Source: Lutimonas halocynthiae
Lineage (GTDB): Bacteria > Bacteroidota > Bacteroidia > Flavobacteriales > Flavobacteriaceae
Direction: 5' to 3'
NCBI RefSeq assembly: GCF_030409835.1
Contig: NZ_JAUFQO010000016.1
Coordinates: 62,001-126,000 of the forward strand
Length of the DNA stretch: 64,000 bases
This document shows positions 17,514 to 25,108 of the stretch, one piece after another. Both the position numbers and the translations under genes were made by a program. Below the pieces are notes generated by a model. The model saw nothing but the letters and a program-made list of their open reading frames with translations, had not been told where the DNA came from and ran no database searches. Within the stretch, counting starts at the first letter, position 1. Each line of letters begins with the position of its first letter.

Positions 17514-17957
17514 CTATCTGAACCTATTGGTTTTGACCCTGGTCCAATAAAGCGTTTTACCGAAAATAGGGTAGCCCACAAAACCTCTTATTTTTAAAAG
17601 ATCAGGTGCTACGAGTGAAATATGACAACCATATCTTTTCCCATTTTTGGCATTGAGCACCTTTGCACCCTGCCAAATCCCATCTTTCAGTTCAGCTCCT
17701 TCTAAAATGACCATTCCTAAAATAGGTTTCCCCTTGAAGGGACCCTCACAATTGTTGCAGAGGTCATCTTTGTGTTCATCAGGCAGAATTTCAACAATTT
17801 TCACATAAAGACGATCGTCAATTGAATAAATTTCTACTATTGATTCAGCTACATTTTTATCAAAAACATCATAGGTTTTCCATTTTCCAAGTATGTCTTG
17901 TGCCGAAGATGAAAGGCATACAAAAAGAGCTGATATGAAAATAATTTTTTTAAACAT
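17514..17957 (-). CDS. DUF2147 secreted protein, copy 1
   Basis: A 147 aa exported protein (signal MFKKIIFISALFVCLSSSAQ) made of one DUF2147 domain: ILGKWKTYD at the start, CNNCEGPFKGKPILGM in the middle and LKIRGFVGYPIFGKTLYWTRV at the end. DUF2147 proteins are periplasmic lipocalin-like beta proteins of unknown function. The middle Cys-x2-Cys could form a disulfide or bind metal. A paralogue lies upstream at 18069-18500. The gene converges with the small barrel gene at 17485. Confidence 0.85.
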   Translation of the reverse strand: MFKKIIFISALFVCLSSSAQDILGKWKTYDVFDKNVAESIVEIYSIDDRLYVKIVEILPDEHKDDLCNNCEGPFKGKPILGMVILEGAELKDGIWQGAKVLNAKNGKRYGCHISLVAPDLLKIRGFVGYPIFGKTLYWTRVKTNRFR

Positions 17958-18024
17958 TATGCATTAATATTCTCTGCATTTTTTTGGCTTTAGTATAAAA
18001 CCATTGTTACTTTTCTAAGAAATA

Positions 18025-18047
18025 TCTGATCGATATGAACGATCAGA
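18025..18047. promoter_or_regulatory. Perfect inverted repeat between the DUF2147 paralogues
   Basis: TCTGATCG at 18025-18032 and CGATCAGA at 18040-18047 are exact inverted copies with a 7-base spacer. It lies 68-90 bases upstream of the downstream DUF2147 start and 22 bases after the stop of the upstream copy. No T-run follows, so an operator is more likely than a terminator. Confidence 0.4.
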
Positions 18048-18068
18048 AATAAGTATAAAAACGATATT

Positions 18069-18500
18069 TTATTTTTGTACCCTATGCCAATATTCAGTTC
18101 TACCTAATAACGAGAAGCCAATATATCCTCTAAGCTTAAGCTTATTCTCTTCTTCGAGGGTTATATAGCATTTGTAGAGTTTACCATTTTTGGGATCAAG
18201 AATTTTCCCATCGTTCCATTCATCACCATCTTTGCTTAAACCTCTTATAATTACCAAGCCTTCTATGGGTTGGTCCTTATCTTTTCCGGTACATTCAATG
18301 CAGGTCTTATCTTTATCTTCCTCTTTTAAGATTTCGATAATCTTACCGTAAATCTTATTACCTTTTGTATAAACCTCAATAACAGATTCATTAAGTCCTG
18401 TATCCGGATCTATACTATGCCATTGACCAAGAACACTTTGGGCGTTTGTTGAAAAAGTGAAAAAAAAAGTGACCAGCGAAATAAAAATATATTTTCTCAT
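18069..18500 (-). CDS. DUF2147 secreted protein, copy 2
   Basis: A 143 aa protein with signal peptide (FSTNAQ) and a single DUF2147 domain (VLGQWHSIDPDTG, CIECTGKDKDQPIEGLVIIRG, LKLRGYIGFSLLGRTEYWHRV). It is clearly paralogous to copy 1, sharing the CxxC and the closing LKxRGxxGxxxxGxTxYWxRV pattern. Its ATG overlaps the stop of the BrkB-like gene as ATGA (18497-18500), so it is translationally coupled to the membrane protein upstream. Confidence 0.85.
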   Translation of the reverse strand: MRKYIFISLVTFFFTFSTNAQSVLGQWHSIDPDTGLNESVIEVYTKGNKIYGKIIEILKEEDKDKTCIECTGKDKDQPIEGLVIIRGLSKDGDEWNDGKILDPKNGKLYKCYITLEEENKLKLRGYIGFSLLGRTEYWHRVQK

Positions 18501-19426
18501 TGTTTTGCTTCTAAATTTTTATGATGCAATTTTAATAAACTTGCATTCAATTCAAATCCGAGGAGCAATATAATAGAATTTAACCAAATAAAAAGCATGA
18601 TGACCAAAACCGTTCCTATTGACCCATAGAGCTGGTTGTACTGGGCAAATTTTTCAATATAGATTTGAAAAATTTTAAAATTTAAGAGAAATAAAATGAT
18701 CGTTAATATGGTTCCTGGAGAAAAAAAGGAGCTTTTCCTTCCTTCTCTAGTTCCGAAATAATATAACAATGAAATACCGATGAACATCATACCAACCAGA
18801 ATAATAAACTGAACGGAACTCAACCAAAAGTTCGTGTCACTAACCATACCCTGTTCATTAAGTGATTTGATGAAAAATTCAATAAGGATCACCACACCAA
18901 CAGTGATCAATAATAATAAGGCCAGTACTAAGGAGATTGCAAGAGACACCATGTATTGCCTGATAACGGTTCTGGTTTCAATTTGGTGAAAGGTATATTC
19001 AAAACCACTTAAAACAGCGTTAACACCGTTGGTCATTAAGAAAATAGAAAGTATAAAACCGAAGGATAATAATTCTCCATATTTGTTGGTGGCAATATCA
19101 TTCAGGACGTGTGCTACAGCATCGCTGGCTTCTTTTGATGGCATAACCCTAAATACCAACGACATAAAATCGTCTTGAAATCCTTCTATGGGCACAAAAG
19201 GGATAAGGGTAAGTACGAAAAGTGCAAAAGGGAAAAGCGCAATAAAAAAACTAAAGGCGATACTACCTGCACGTGAGGTCAAGGCTCCCTTGACAATGCC
19301 TGAAATATATAATTCGAGCAGGTCATACAGGTTCATACCCTCCAGTCCGGGGATTTTAATCCTATGAAGCAGGTTATTCAACCAGGTGATTACAGAAACA
19401 AGTATGGTTTTACCTTTCTTAATCAT
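18497..19426 (-). CDS. YihY/BrkB-family inner-membrane protein
   Basis: A 309 aa integral membrane protein with about six hydrophobic helices. Family features include the early GALTSRAGSIAFSFFIALFPFALF segment and the late YGSIGTVLVIMLFIWLNSIILLLGFELNA segment. The family was once called ribonuclease BN, but that activity belongs to another gene, and its true function is unsettled. It is five bases after kdsC and overlaps a DUF2147 gene, so it belongs to the run DUF2520-kdsC-yihY-DUF2147. Confidence 0.87.
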   Translation of the reverse strand: MIKKGKTILVSVITWLNNLLHRIKIPGLEGMNLYDLLELYISGIVKGALTSRAGSIAFSFFIALFPFALFVLTLIPFVPIEGFQDDFMSLVFRVMPSKEASDAVAHVLNDIATNKYGELLSFGFILSIFLMTNGVNAVLSGFEYTFHQIETRTVIRQYMVSLAISLVLALLLLITVGVVILIEFFIKSLNEQGMVSDTNFWLSSVQFIILVGMMFIGISLLYYFGTREGRKSSFFSPGTILTIILFLLNFKIFQIYIEKFAQYNQLYGSIGTVLVIMLFIWLNSIILLLGFELNASLLKLHHKNLEAKQ

Positions 19427-19431
19427 TGTTT

Positions 19432-19959
19432 TTAATCATATTTCGCATCGAAATGATTATGCCATTTATCTTGCACTTTTAATACTTGTTCTATTACATC
19501 CCTTGCGCAACCTTTTCCGCCTTTTTTCTGCGAAATATAGTCTGATATATGCTGTACCTCAGAAACAGCATCAAGAGGGCAGGTTGCCAATCCACAAAGT
19601 TTCATCACTGGTATGTCTGGGATATCATCTCCCATATACAACACATTTTTTGGATCAATATTATATATGTCTAAATACTCATCCAATTGGTCTTTTTTAT
19701 GATGGGCCCCCAAATAGATATCTGTAATACCCAAGGCTTGCAGTCTTGATTTAACGGCCGGGTTCGTGCCACCCGATATAATACAGACATTATATCCCAT
19801 AGTAACAGCTGTTTTTAGGGCATATCCATCTTTGATATTCATTGTTCTTACCAGTTCTCCGTTAGGAAAAACCGTAACAGTACCATCAGTAAGCACGCCA
19901 TCCACATCAAAAATAAAAGTGGTGATTTGCGGCATTATTTCTTTATAACTCTTGTCCAT
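19432..19959 (-). CDS. kdsC: 3-deoxy-D-manno-octulosonate 8-phosphate phosphatase (KdsC, HAD family)
   Basis: Removes phosphate from KDO-8-phosphate in lipopolysaccharide inner-core synthesis. HAD motifs are FDVDGVLTDG (catalytic DxD near residue 18), ISGG (motif II), K in AHHKKDQL (motif III) and GDDIPDIPVM (motif IV). The capless 175 aa form is the typical tetrameric KdsC. It is two bases after the DUF2520 gene. Confidence 0.92.
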   Translation of the reverse strand: MDKSYKEIMPQITTFIFDVDGVLTDGTVTVFPNGELVRTMNIKDGYALKTAVTMGYNVCIISGGTNPAVKSRLQALGITDIYLGAHHKKDQLDEYLDIYNIDPKNVLYMGDDIPDIPVMKLCGLATCPLDAVSEVQHISDYISQKKGGKGCARDVIEQVLKVQDKWHNHFDAKYD

Positions 19960-19961
19960 GA

Positions 19962-20720
19962 TTATTCTCTTTTGTATGCATTGCTAATAGCAAGCGATAA
20001 TAGCTTATAGATTTCTTTTTGCTGCCCTTTGAGCTGATTTAGGTGTTTCTCTATCACATCCTGATCATGTCTTCTGGCAGGCCCCGTTTGGGCATCCATG
20101 GGCTGCAGATATTGTACCTTTCTTCCTGTTTCCAGGATTAAAGGTCTTAAAATTTCAAATGGAATTTCATGTTCCTTGCAAATATCTTCAGTACAGGTAA
20201 ACATGAAGTTGCTAAAATTATTGGCAAAAACAGCCGCGACATGAAGTTTCTCTCTTTTAGCTGAATCCAATTCAAAGACATGATGGCTTAATTCAGTGGC
20301 TAATTTTTGTAGTAATTCTTGATCTTCGATCGTTTCAGTTTCTATTGCAAATGGAACATCCTTTAGATCAATTTTTTGATCTATAGATAAGGATTGAACA
20401 GGGTAAAGGACACCTCTTCTGAACCTTGAATCAAGTACATTCAGTTCCATGGCACCAGATGTGTGAACTAAGAGTCCTTTTATATGTTCGAGTGATCTGC
20501 AAACCGTGGCAATCGCTTCATCCTTTATGGCGAGAATATAGATATCTGCTGATTTGATCTCATGTAGATCCGTTGTGTGAGGAATTGAGCTGTCAAAAAG
20601 TTGTGCATTAGAATTTTTCCGACTATAGCGTTGAACAAGTTCAACATTGTTTGTTGATTTCATTGCTAGTGCTAAATGATAAGCAACATTTCCAGAGCCG
20701 AGTAATACAACTTTGATCAT
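19962..20720 (-). CDS. Rossmann-like/DUF2520 NAD(P)-binding protein
   Basis: 252 aa. The N-terminus is a Rossmann dinucleotide fold (VVLLGSGNVAYHLALAM). The C-terminal half is the DUF2520 helical domain (KREKLHVAAVFANNFSNFMF and GPARRHDQDVIEKHL). The arrangement resembles ketopantoate or pyrroline-5-carboxylate reductases, so an oxidoreductase role is likely. The substrate is unknown. It is the first gene of the run leading to kdsC. Confidence 0.85.
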   Translation of the reverse strand: MIKVVLLGSGNVAYHLALAMKSTNNVELVQRYSRKNSNAQLFDSSIPHTTDLHEIKSADIYILAIKDEAIATVCRSLEHIKGLLVHTSGAMELNVLDSRFRRGVLYPVQSLSIDQKIDLKDVPFAIETETIEDQELLQKLATELSHHVFELDSAKREKLHVAAVFANNFSNFMFTCTEDICKEHEIPFEILRPLILETGRKVQYLQPMDAQTGPARRHDQDVIEKHLNQLKGQQKEIYKLLSLAISNAYKRE

Positions 20721-20828
20721 ATAGCGAATATACAGAGTTAAAGCTTGAAATAAAAAGTATTTTATGGCCTTTCAGTTCTCTAAGAAGAACATCATGATCA
20801 GTTTAGATGACTCTGGTGTTTTTAATTC

Positions 20829-20859
20829 AAAAAAGGGACAAATAAATTTGTCCCTTTTT
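20829..20859 (-). terminator. Rho-independent terminator of ppdK
   Basis: A perfect stem AAAGGGACAAAT / ATTTGTCCCTTT flanked by A/T runs lies about 30 bases beyond the ppdK stop. It reads as a terminator on the minus strand and, because of the flanking runs, probably also on the plus strand. Confidence 0.85.
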
Positions 20860-20885
20860 CACAATTAACTCTAACAAAAATAATA

Positions 20886-23612
20886 TCAAGAAGCCTTAAT
20901 CTGAGCCTGAGCTGCAGATAAACGCGCAATTGGTACTCTAAATGGAGAACAACTTACATAATCTAAGTTGGTATTATAACAGAACTCAATAGAACTAGGT
21001 TCACCTCCATGTTCACCACAAATACCTACCTTAAGGTTGGGTTTTGTGCTTCTACCTCTTTCTGTTCCGAGTTCAACTAATTGACCCACACCTTCTTGGT
21101 CAAGGGCTTCAAAAGGATCTACTTTTAAGATTCCTTTTTCTATATAAATTGGTAAAAATTTACCAGCATCATCACGTGAGTATCCAAAGGCCATCTGGGT
21201 TAAATCATTTGTTCCAAATGAGAAGAACTCAGCGCGTTGTGCGATCAAATTCGCTGTTAAGGCAGCTCTCGGAATCTCGATCATGGTACCTACTAAAAAT
21301 TCGATGGTATCATTTCTTTCTTCAAACACCTTTTTGGCTGTAGTTCTAATGATTTCTTCCTGGCTTACAAATTCAGCCAAAGTACCGATCAATGGAACCA
21401 TAATTTCAGGTTTCGCTTCTATCCCTTTTTCTTTAAGGTTTAAAGCAGCCTCAATAATGGCTCTTGTTTGCATTTCAGTAATCTCTGGATAAGTAATCCC
21501 TAGTCTACATCCTCTATGACCCAACATTGGGTTAAACTCTTCTAGTTCAACTATTTTAGCTTTTACAGCGTCTAAAGAAATATGCATTTCTTCTGCCAAT
21601 TCCTTTTGATGTGCCAATTGGTGAGGAACAAACTCATGTAATGGCGGATCTAGTAATCGAACAGTCACTGGCAAACCTTCCATAGCTTCAAAGATTCCTT
21701 CAAAATCTTCACGTTGCATTGGTAATAATTGTTCAAGGGCTTCTTTTCTTCCTTTAACCGTTTCTGCTAATATCATTTCACGCATCGCTTTGATACGATC
21801 CACTTCAAAGAACATGTGCTCTGTTCTGGTTAGCCCAATTCCTTGAGCGCCAAATCTTCGCGCAACTTTCGCATCCTTAGGCGAGTCGGCATTGGTTCTT
21901 ACTTTCATTTTAGAATATTTGGCTGATAATTCCATGATCTCAGCAAATTCTCCACTTAATTCTGGTTCAATAGTAGCAACTTTTCCCTCAATGATGTTAC
22001 CTGTTGATCCATTTAAAGAAATCCAGTCACCTTCATGATATTCATGCCCGTCGACAACTAGTGTACGCTTCTTATAGTTTATTTTTAATGCTCCGGCACC
22101 TGAAACACAACATTTACCCATACCTCTGGCAACAACAGCTGCGTGAGAAGTCATCCCTCCACGAGCAGTAAGGATACCTTTGGCAATATTCATTCCCTCT
22201 AAATCTTCCGGAGAAGTTTCAATTCGTGTTAAAATGGTGTTTTTGTATTTGTTTGCTTCGTCAGCAAAGAATACAATCTGACCTGTTGCAGCACCAGGTG
22301 ATGCTGGTAAACCTTGCGCGATTACATTCGCTTTTTTTAAGGCTTTAGGGTTAAAAACAGGGTGTAATAATTCGTCTAATTTATTAGGTTCAATTCTTAG
22401 TAGTGCTTCTTTCTCATCTATTGAGCCTTCTTTTAGTTTGTCAATGGCAATTTTCACCATGGCAGCACCTGTACGTTTACCATTTCGAGTTTGTAAAATC
22501 CAAAGTTTACCGTCTTGCATGGTGAACTCCATGTCTTGCATGTCTTTGTAATGGTCTTCCAGTTTTTGCTGATACTCATTTAATTCATTATAAATGGCAG
22601 GCATTAACTCTTCCAATGAAGGATAATTTTTAAACCTGTCTTCTTCTTCAACTTTTGCTAATTCAGCCCATCTTAGAGAACCTAGTTTTGTGATTTGTTG
22701 CGGTGTTCTTGTTCCGGCAACAACGTCTTCACCTTGGGCGTTAATTAAATACTCTCCATTGAAAACATCTTCTCCGGTTCCGGCATCTCTTGTAAAGCAA
22801 ACACCTGTTCCTGAATTGTCACCCATATTTCCATATACCATGGCCTGAACATTTACAGCTGTTCCCCAGTTTGCAGGATAACCATGCATGTTTCTATAAT
22901 AAACGGCTCTATCACCATTCCAGCTATCAAAAACAGCAACCACTGCTCCCCATAATTGATCCCATGGATTTGTTGGGAAATCATGGCCAGTACGTTTTTT
23001 TACGGCATCTTTAAAATCATATACAAGGTCTTTCAAATCTTGTATGCTAAACTCTGTATCAAGTTCAATATCTCTTTTATGCTTTAAGGCTTCCATGATT
23101 TCTTCAAAAGGATCAATATCCTCTTTTGACTCAGGTTTCATCCCTAAAACAACATCTCCATACATTTGTATAAAACGACGGTATGAATCCCATGCAAAGC
23201 GCTCATTTCCGGTTTTTTCGGCTAATCCAATAACCACTTCATCATTTAATCCAAGATTTAATACGGTATCCATCATTCCTGGCATCGATACTCTTGCTCC
23301 GGATCTTACGGATATCAACAAAGGATTCTCTTGATCACCAAAAGTAGAGCCCATAATAGATTCAACATTTTTGATTGCTTCTTCAACATCAGCTCTGATC
23401 ATTTCGACAGTTTCCTCCTGACCTACTTCATTGTATTTCGTACAGACTTCTGTAGTAATAGTGAAACCAGCAGGCACTGGTATACCCAGTAAACTCATTT
23501 CAGCAAGGTTCGCTCCTTTACCACCAAGTAGGTTTTTCATTTTGGTATTCCCATCGGCGGTTTTATTGCCAAATTTGTATACATTCATTTTAACATCTTG
23601 TATTGTCTCCAT
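20886..23612 (-). CDS. ppdK: Pyruvate, phosphate dikinase
   Basis: Interconverts pyruvate + ATP + Pi with phosphoenolpyruvate + AMP + PPi. The N-terminal ATP-grasp domain holds LLGGKGANLAEM (residues 28-39) and the RSGARVSMPGMMDT phosphate-binding stretch. The swivelling domain carries the phospho-His in GGMTSHAAVVARG (H490). The C-terminal TIM barrel holds GICGEHGG. At 908 aa it is full length. An inverted repeat and a Crp/Fnr-like box lie in the upstream region, suggesting regulated expression. A second ATG eight codons in (MNVYKFG) is an alternative start. Confidence 0.96.
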   Translation of the reverse strand: METIQDVKMNVYKFGNKTADGNTKMKNLLGGKGANLAEMSLLGIPVPAGFTITTEVCTKYNEVGQEETVEMIRADVEEAIKNVESIMGSTFGDQENPLLISVRSGARVSMPGMMDTVLNLGLNDEVVIGLAEKTGNERFAWDSYRRFIQMYGDVVLGMKPESKEDIDPFEEIMEALKHKRDIELDTEFSIQDLKDLVYDFKDAVKKRTGHDFPTNPWDQLWGAVVAVFDSWNGDRAVYYRNMHGYPANWGTAVNVQAMVYGNMGDNSGTGVCFTRDAGTGEDVFNGEYLINAQGEDVVAGTRTPQQITKLGSLRWAELAKVEEEDRFKNYPSLEELMPAIYNELNEYQQKLEDHYKDMQDMEFTMQDGKLWILQTRNGKRTGAAMVKIAIDKLKEGSIDEKEALLRIEPNKLDELLHPVFNPKALKKANVIAQGLPASPGAATGQIVFFADEANKYKNTILTRIETSPEDLEGMNIAKGILTARGGMTSHAAVVARGMGKCCVSGAGALKINYKKRTLVVDGHEYHEGDWISLNGSTGNIIEGKVATIEPELSGEFAEIMELSAKYSKMKVRTNADSPKDAKVARRFGAQGIGLTRTEHMFFEVDRIKAMREMILAETVKGRKEALEQLLPMQREDFEGIFEAMEGLPVTVRLLDPPLHEFVPHQLAHQKELAEEMHISLDAVKAKIVELEEFNPMLGHRGCRLGITYPEITEMQTRAIIEAALNLKEKGIEAKPEIMVPLIGTLAEFVSQEEIIRTTAKKVFEERNDTIEFLVGTMIEIPRAALTANLIAQRAEFFSFGTNDLTQMAFGYSRDDAGKFLPIYIEKGILKVDPFEALDQEGVGQLVELGTERGRSTKPNLKVGICGEHGGEPSSIEFCYNTNLDYVSCSPFRVPIARLSAAQAQIKAS

Positions 23613-23625
23613 TTCTCGTATTTTT

Positions 23626-23659
23626 GATGATTATTAATTGAGTACCAAAAATAATCATC
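23626..23659 (-). promoter_or_regulatory. Inverted repeat overlapping the ppdK promoter/leader
   Basis: TGATGATTATT (23625-23635) and AATAATCATCA (23650-23660) are perfect 11-base inverted copies with a 14-base spacer. A minus-strand TATTTTTG at 23646-23653, a full match to the -7 element TAnnTTTG, lies in the same interval about 35 bases before the ppdK ATG. The repeat could be an operator or a 5' leader hairpin. Confidence 0.5.
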
Positions 23660-23675
23660 ATTGGAGTCCTAGATT

Positions 23676-23689
23676 ATGATATAAATCAT
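23676..23689. promoter_or_regulatory. Crp/Fnr-like palindrome upstream of ppdK
   Basis: ATGAT-ATAA-ATCAT, a perfect 5-base inverted repeat with a 4-base spacer, extending by one more pair on each side. The form matches FNR boxes (TTGAT-N4-ATCAA) with one changed base per arm. It lies 23-30 bases upstream of the putative -7 element of ppdK. The same form recurs at 37845-37858 and, as ATGAC-N4-GTCAT, at 37907-37920. Confidence 0.4.
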
Positions 23690-23716
23690 ACCAAACCCTT
23701 GTGTAAGAATTGTTAC

Positions 23717-23750
23717 AAAAAAAAAGAGATGATCCGCAGACCATCTCTTT
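23717..23750 (-). terminator. Rho-independent terminator of the RND efflux operon
   Basis: A 9-bp stem AAAGAGATG/CATCTCTTT (23723-23731 and 23742-23750) with an adjacent A-run at 23717-23725, which is a T-run on the minus strand. It lies 21 bases past the TolC-family stop. Confidence 0.85.
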
Positions 23751-23770
23751 TCAATCGATATGTAACTTGT

Positions 23771-25108
23771 TTAGTAATTGGCTCCAATGAGCTTTCCGCC
23801 CAGTTGTAACAGCCTTAATTCTGCAACTTTTGCAGTATATTTAGCTTGATTATAACTATTCACAGCACTCAATAAATTGACCTGAGCTAATCTGAATTCT
23901 ACAGTGATAATCTGACCCAATCTATACTGTTCCTGACTTCGTTCAAAATTTCTTTTATTCGTTTCTACATTCTTCTCTTCTGCACTTAGAATAAACAATG
24001 AATTCTGATAGGTTTCCCAAGCATTGGCAACATTCCTTTCAAGGTCTTTTTCAATGAATTGTTTTTCTATATTGCTATTGTCAATGGCAATTTTGGCATT
24101 CTGTACGCGTGTTTTAGTAAGACCTCCGTCAAATATGTTCCAAGACACACTAACGCCACCAACTATTCCTACAGAAGTATTTGACGCTAATGAAAAAGGG
24201 TTACTTATGTTAGAATCCGTATTCGAATCTCTCCAATTATAAGCACCATTGACACCAACATTAGGTACCCAGGATGATTTATTGATTTTTAAGTCATAAT
24301 CACTCAAGGTAACATTTTTTTCAGCTTGTAATAAAAAGGTGTTATTGATTTTTGCAGACTGCATCATGTTATCGTAGGTAAGATCAATCGCGTAAGAAAC
24401 TGTTGTGTCAACTGCAAAATCAACATTCACATCTCGGCCTAGAATTACATTCAAGTCACGCTTGGCATTGGCCAATTCTCTTTGAATGTTTAACAGGTTA
24501 ATACTGTCTTGGTTAACGTTTACTTCTGAATTCAATACGTCAAGCTGTGTTTTTTGACCATATTGATAACCGTATTGCTCCCTTAACAATTGACTTTTCG
24601 AGATATCTAAAGACTGTTGCAGGTTGTTTTTATTTTCAGTCAATCTCGCCACATCATAATAGGAGATGAGCAGCTCAAGTAAGGTGTTTTCAATTACCTG
24701 TCTTACCCTGATTTCAGAGATGTTGTATTGTTCCTGGAGCTTCTTATAATTGTATTTCCTACCAAAACCGTCAAATAATAAATAGTCAACACCAACGGTA
24801 GCCGTATACGTATTCGTCGTATTTTCAATATCATCCTGGCTATCTCCATTCTGGAATTCTATTTCACTTTCCTGATTTTGGTAATCAGCACCACCAGAAG
24901 CAAAAACGGATGGCAAATAGCCACTATTGTATATACTCGAACTGTTTTTAGCCGCTTCAAGATCATTGTTTGACACTTTAATGTCAAAGTTGTTTTCCAA
25001 GGCAATGCCAACTGCTCCTTGTTTTTCAAGCAAGTCTTGCGCATTCATTGAAAATCCAAGTATTAATATTACAATACTTAAAAATTTATTCTGTATCATT
25101 TTCTTCAA
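23771..25108 (-). CDS. TolC-family outer-membrane efflux protein
   Basis: 445 aa with a signal peptide (SMNAQ). It carries duplicated long alpha-helical repeats typical of TolC (ALENNFDIKVSNNDLEAAKN..., and in the second half VRQVIENTLLELLISYYDVAR and VEFRLAQVNLLSAVNSYNQAKY). It forms the outer-membrane channel of the tripartite pump. Its start overlaps the end of the permease gene by 23 bases, so the two are translated from one message. Confidence 0.92.
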   Translation of the reverse strand: MKKMIQNKFLSIVILILGFSMNAQDLLEKQGAVGIALENNFDIKVSNNDLEAAKNSSSIYNSGYLPSVFASGGADYQNQESEIEFQNGDSQDDIENTTNTYTATVGVDYLLFDGFGRKYNYKKLQEQYNISEIRVRQVIENTLLELLISYYDVARLTENKNNLQQSLDISKSQLLREQYGYQYGQKTQLDVLNSEVNVNQDSINLLNIQRELANAKRDLNVILGRDVNVDFAVDTTVSYAIDLTYDNMMQSAKINNTFLLQAEKNVTLSDYDLKINKSSWVPNVGVNGAYNWRDSNTDSNISNPFSLASNTSVGIVGGVSVSWNIFDGGLTKTRVQNAKIAIDNSNIEKQFIEKDLERNVANAWETYQNSLFILSAEEKNVETNKRNFERSQEQYRLGQIITVEFRLAQVNLLSAVNSYNQAKYTAKVAELRLLQLGGKLIGANY

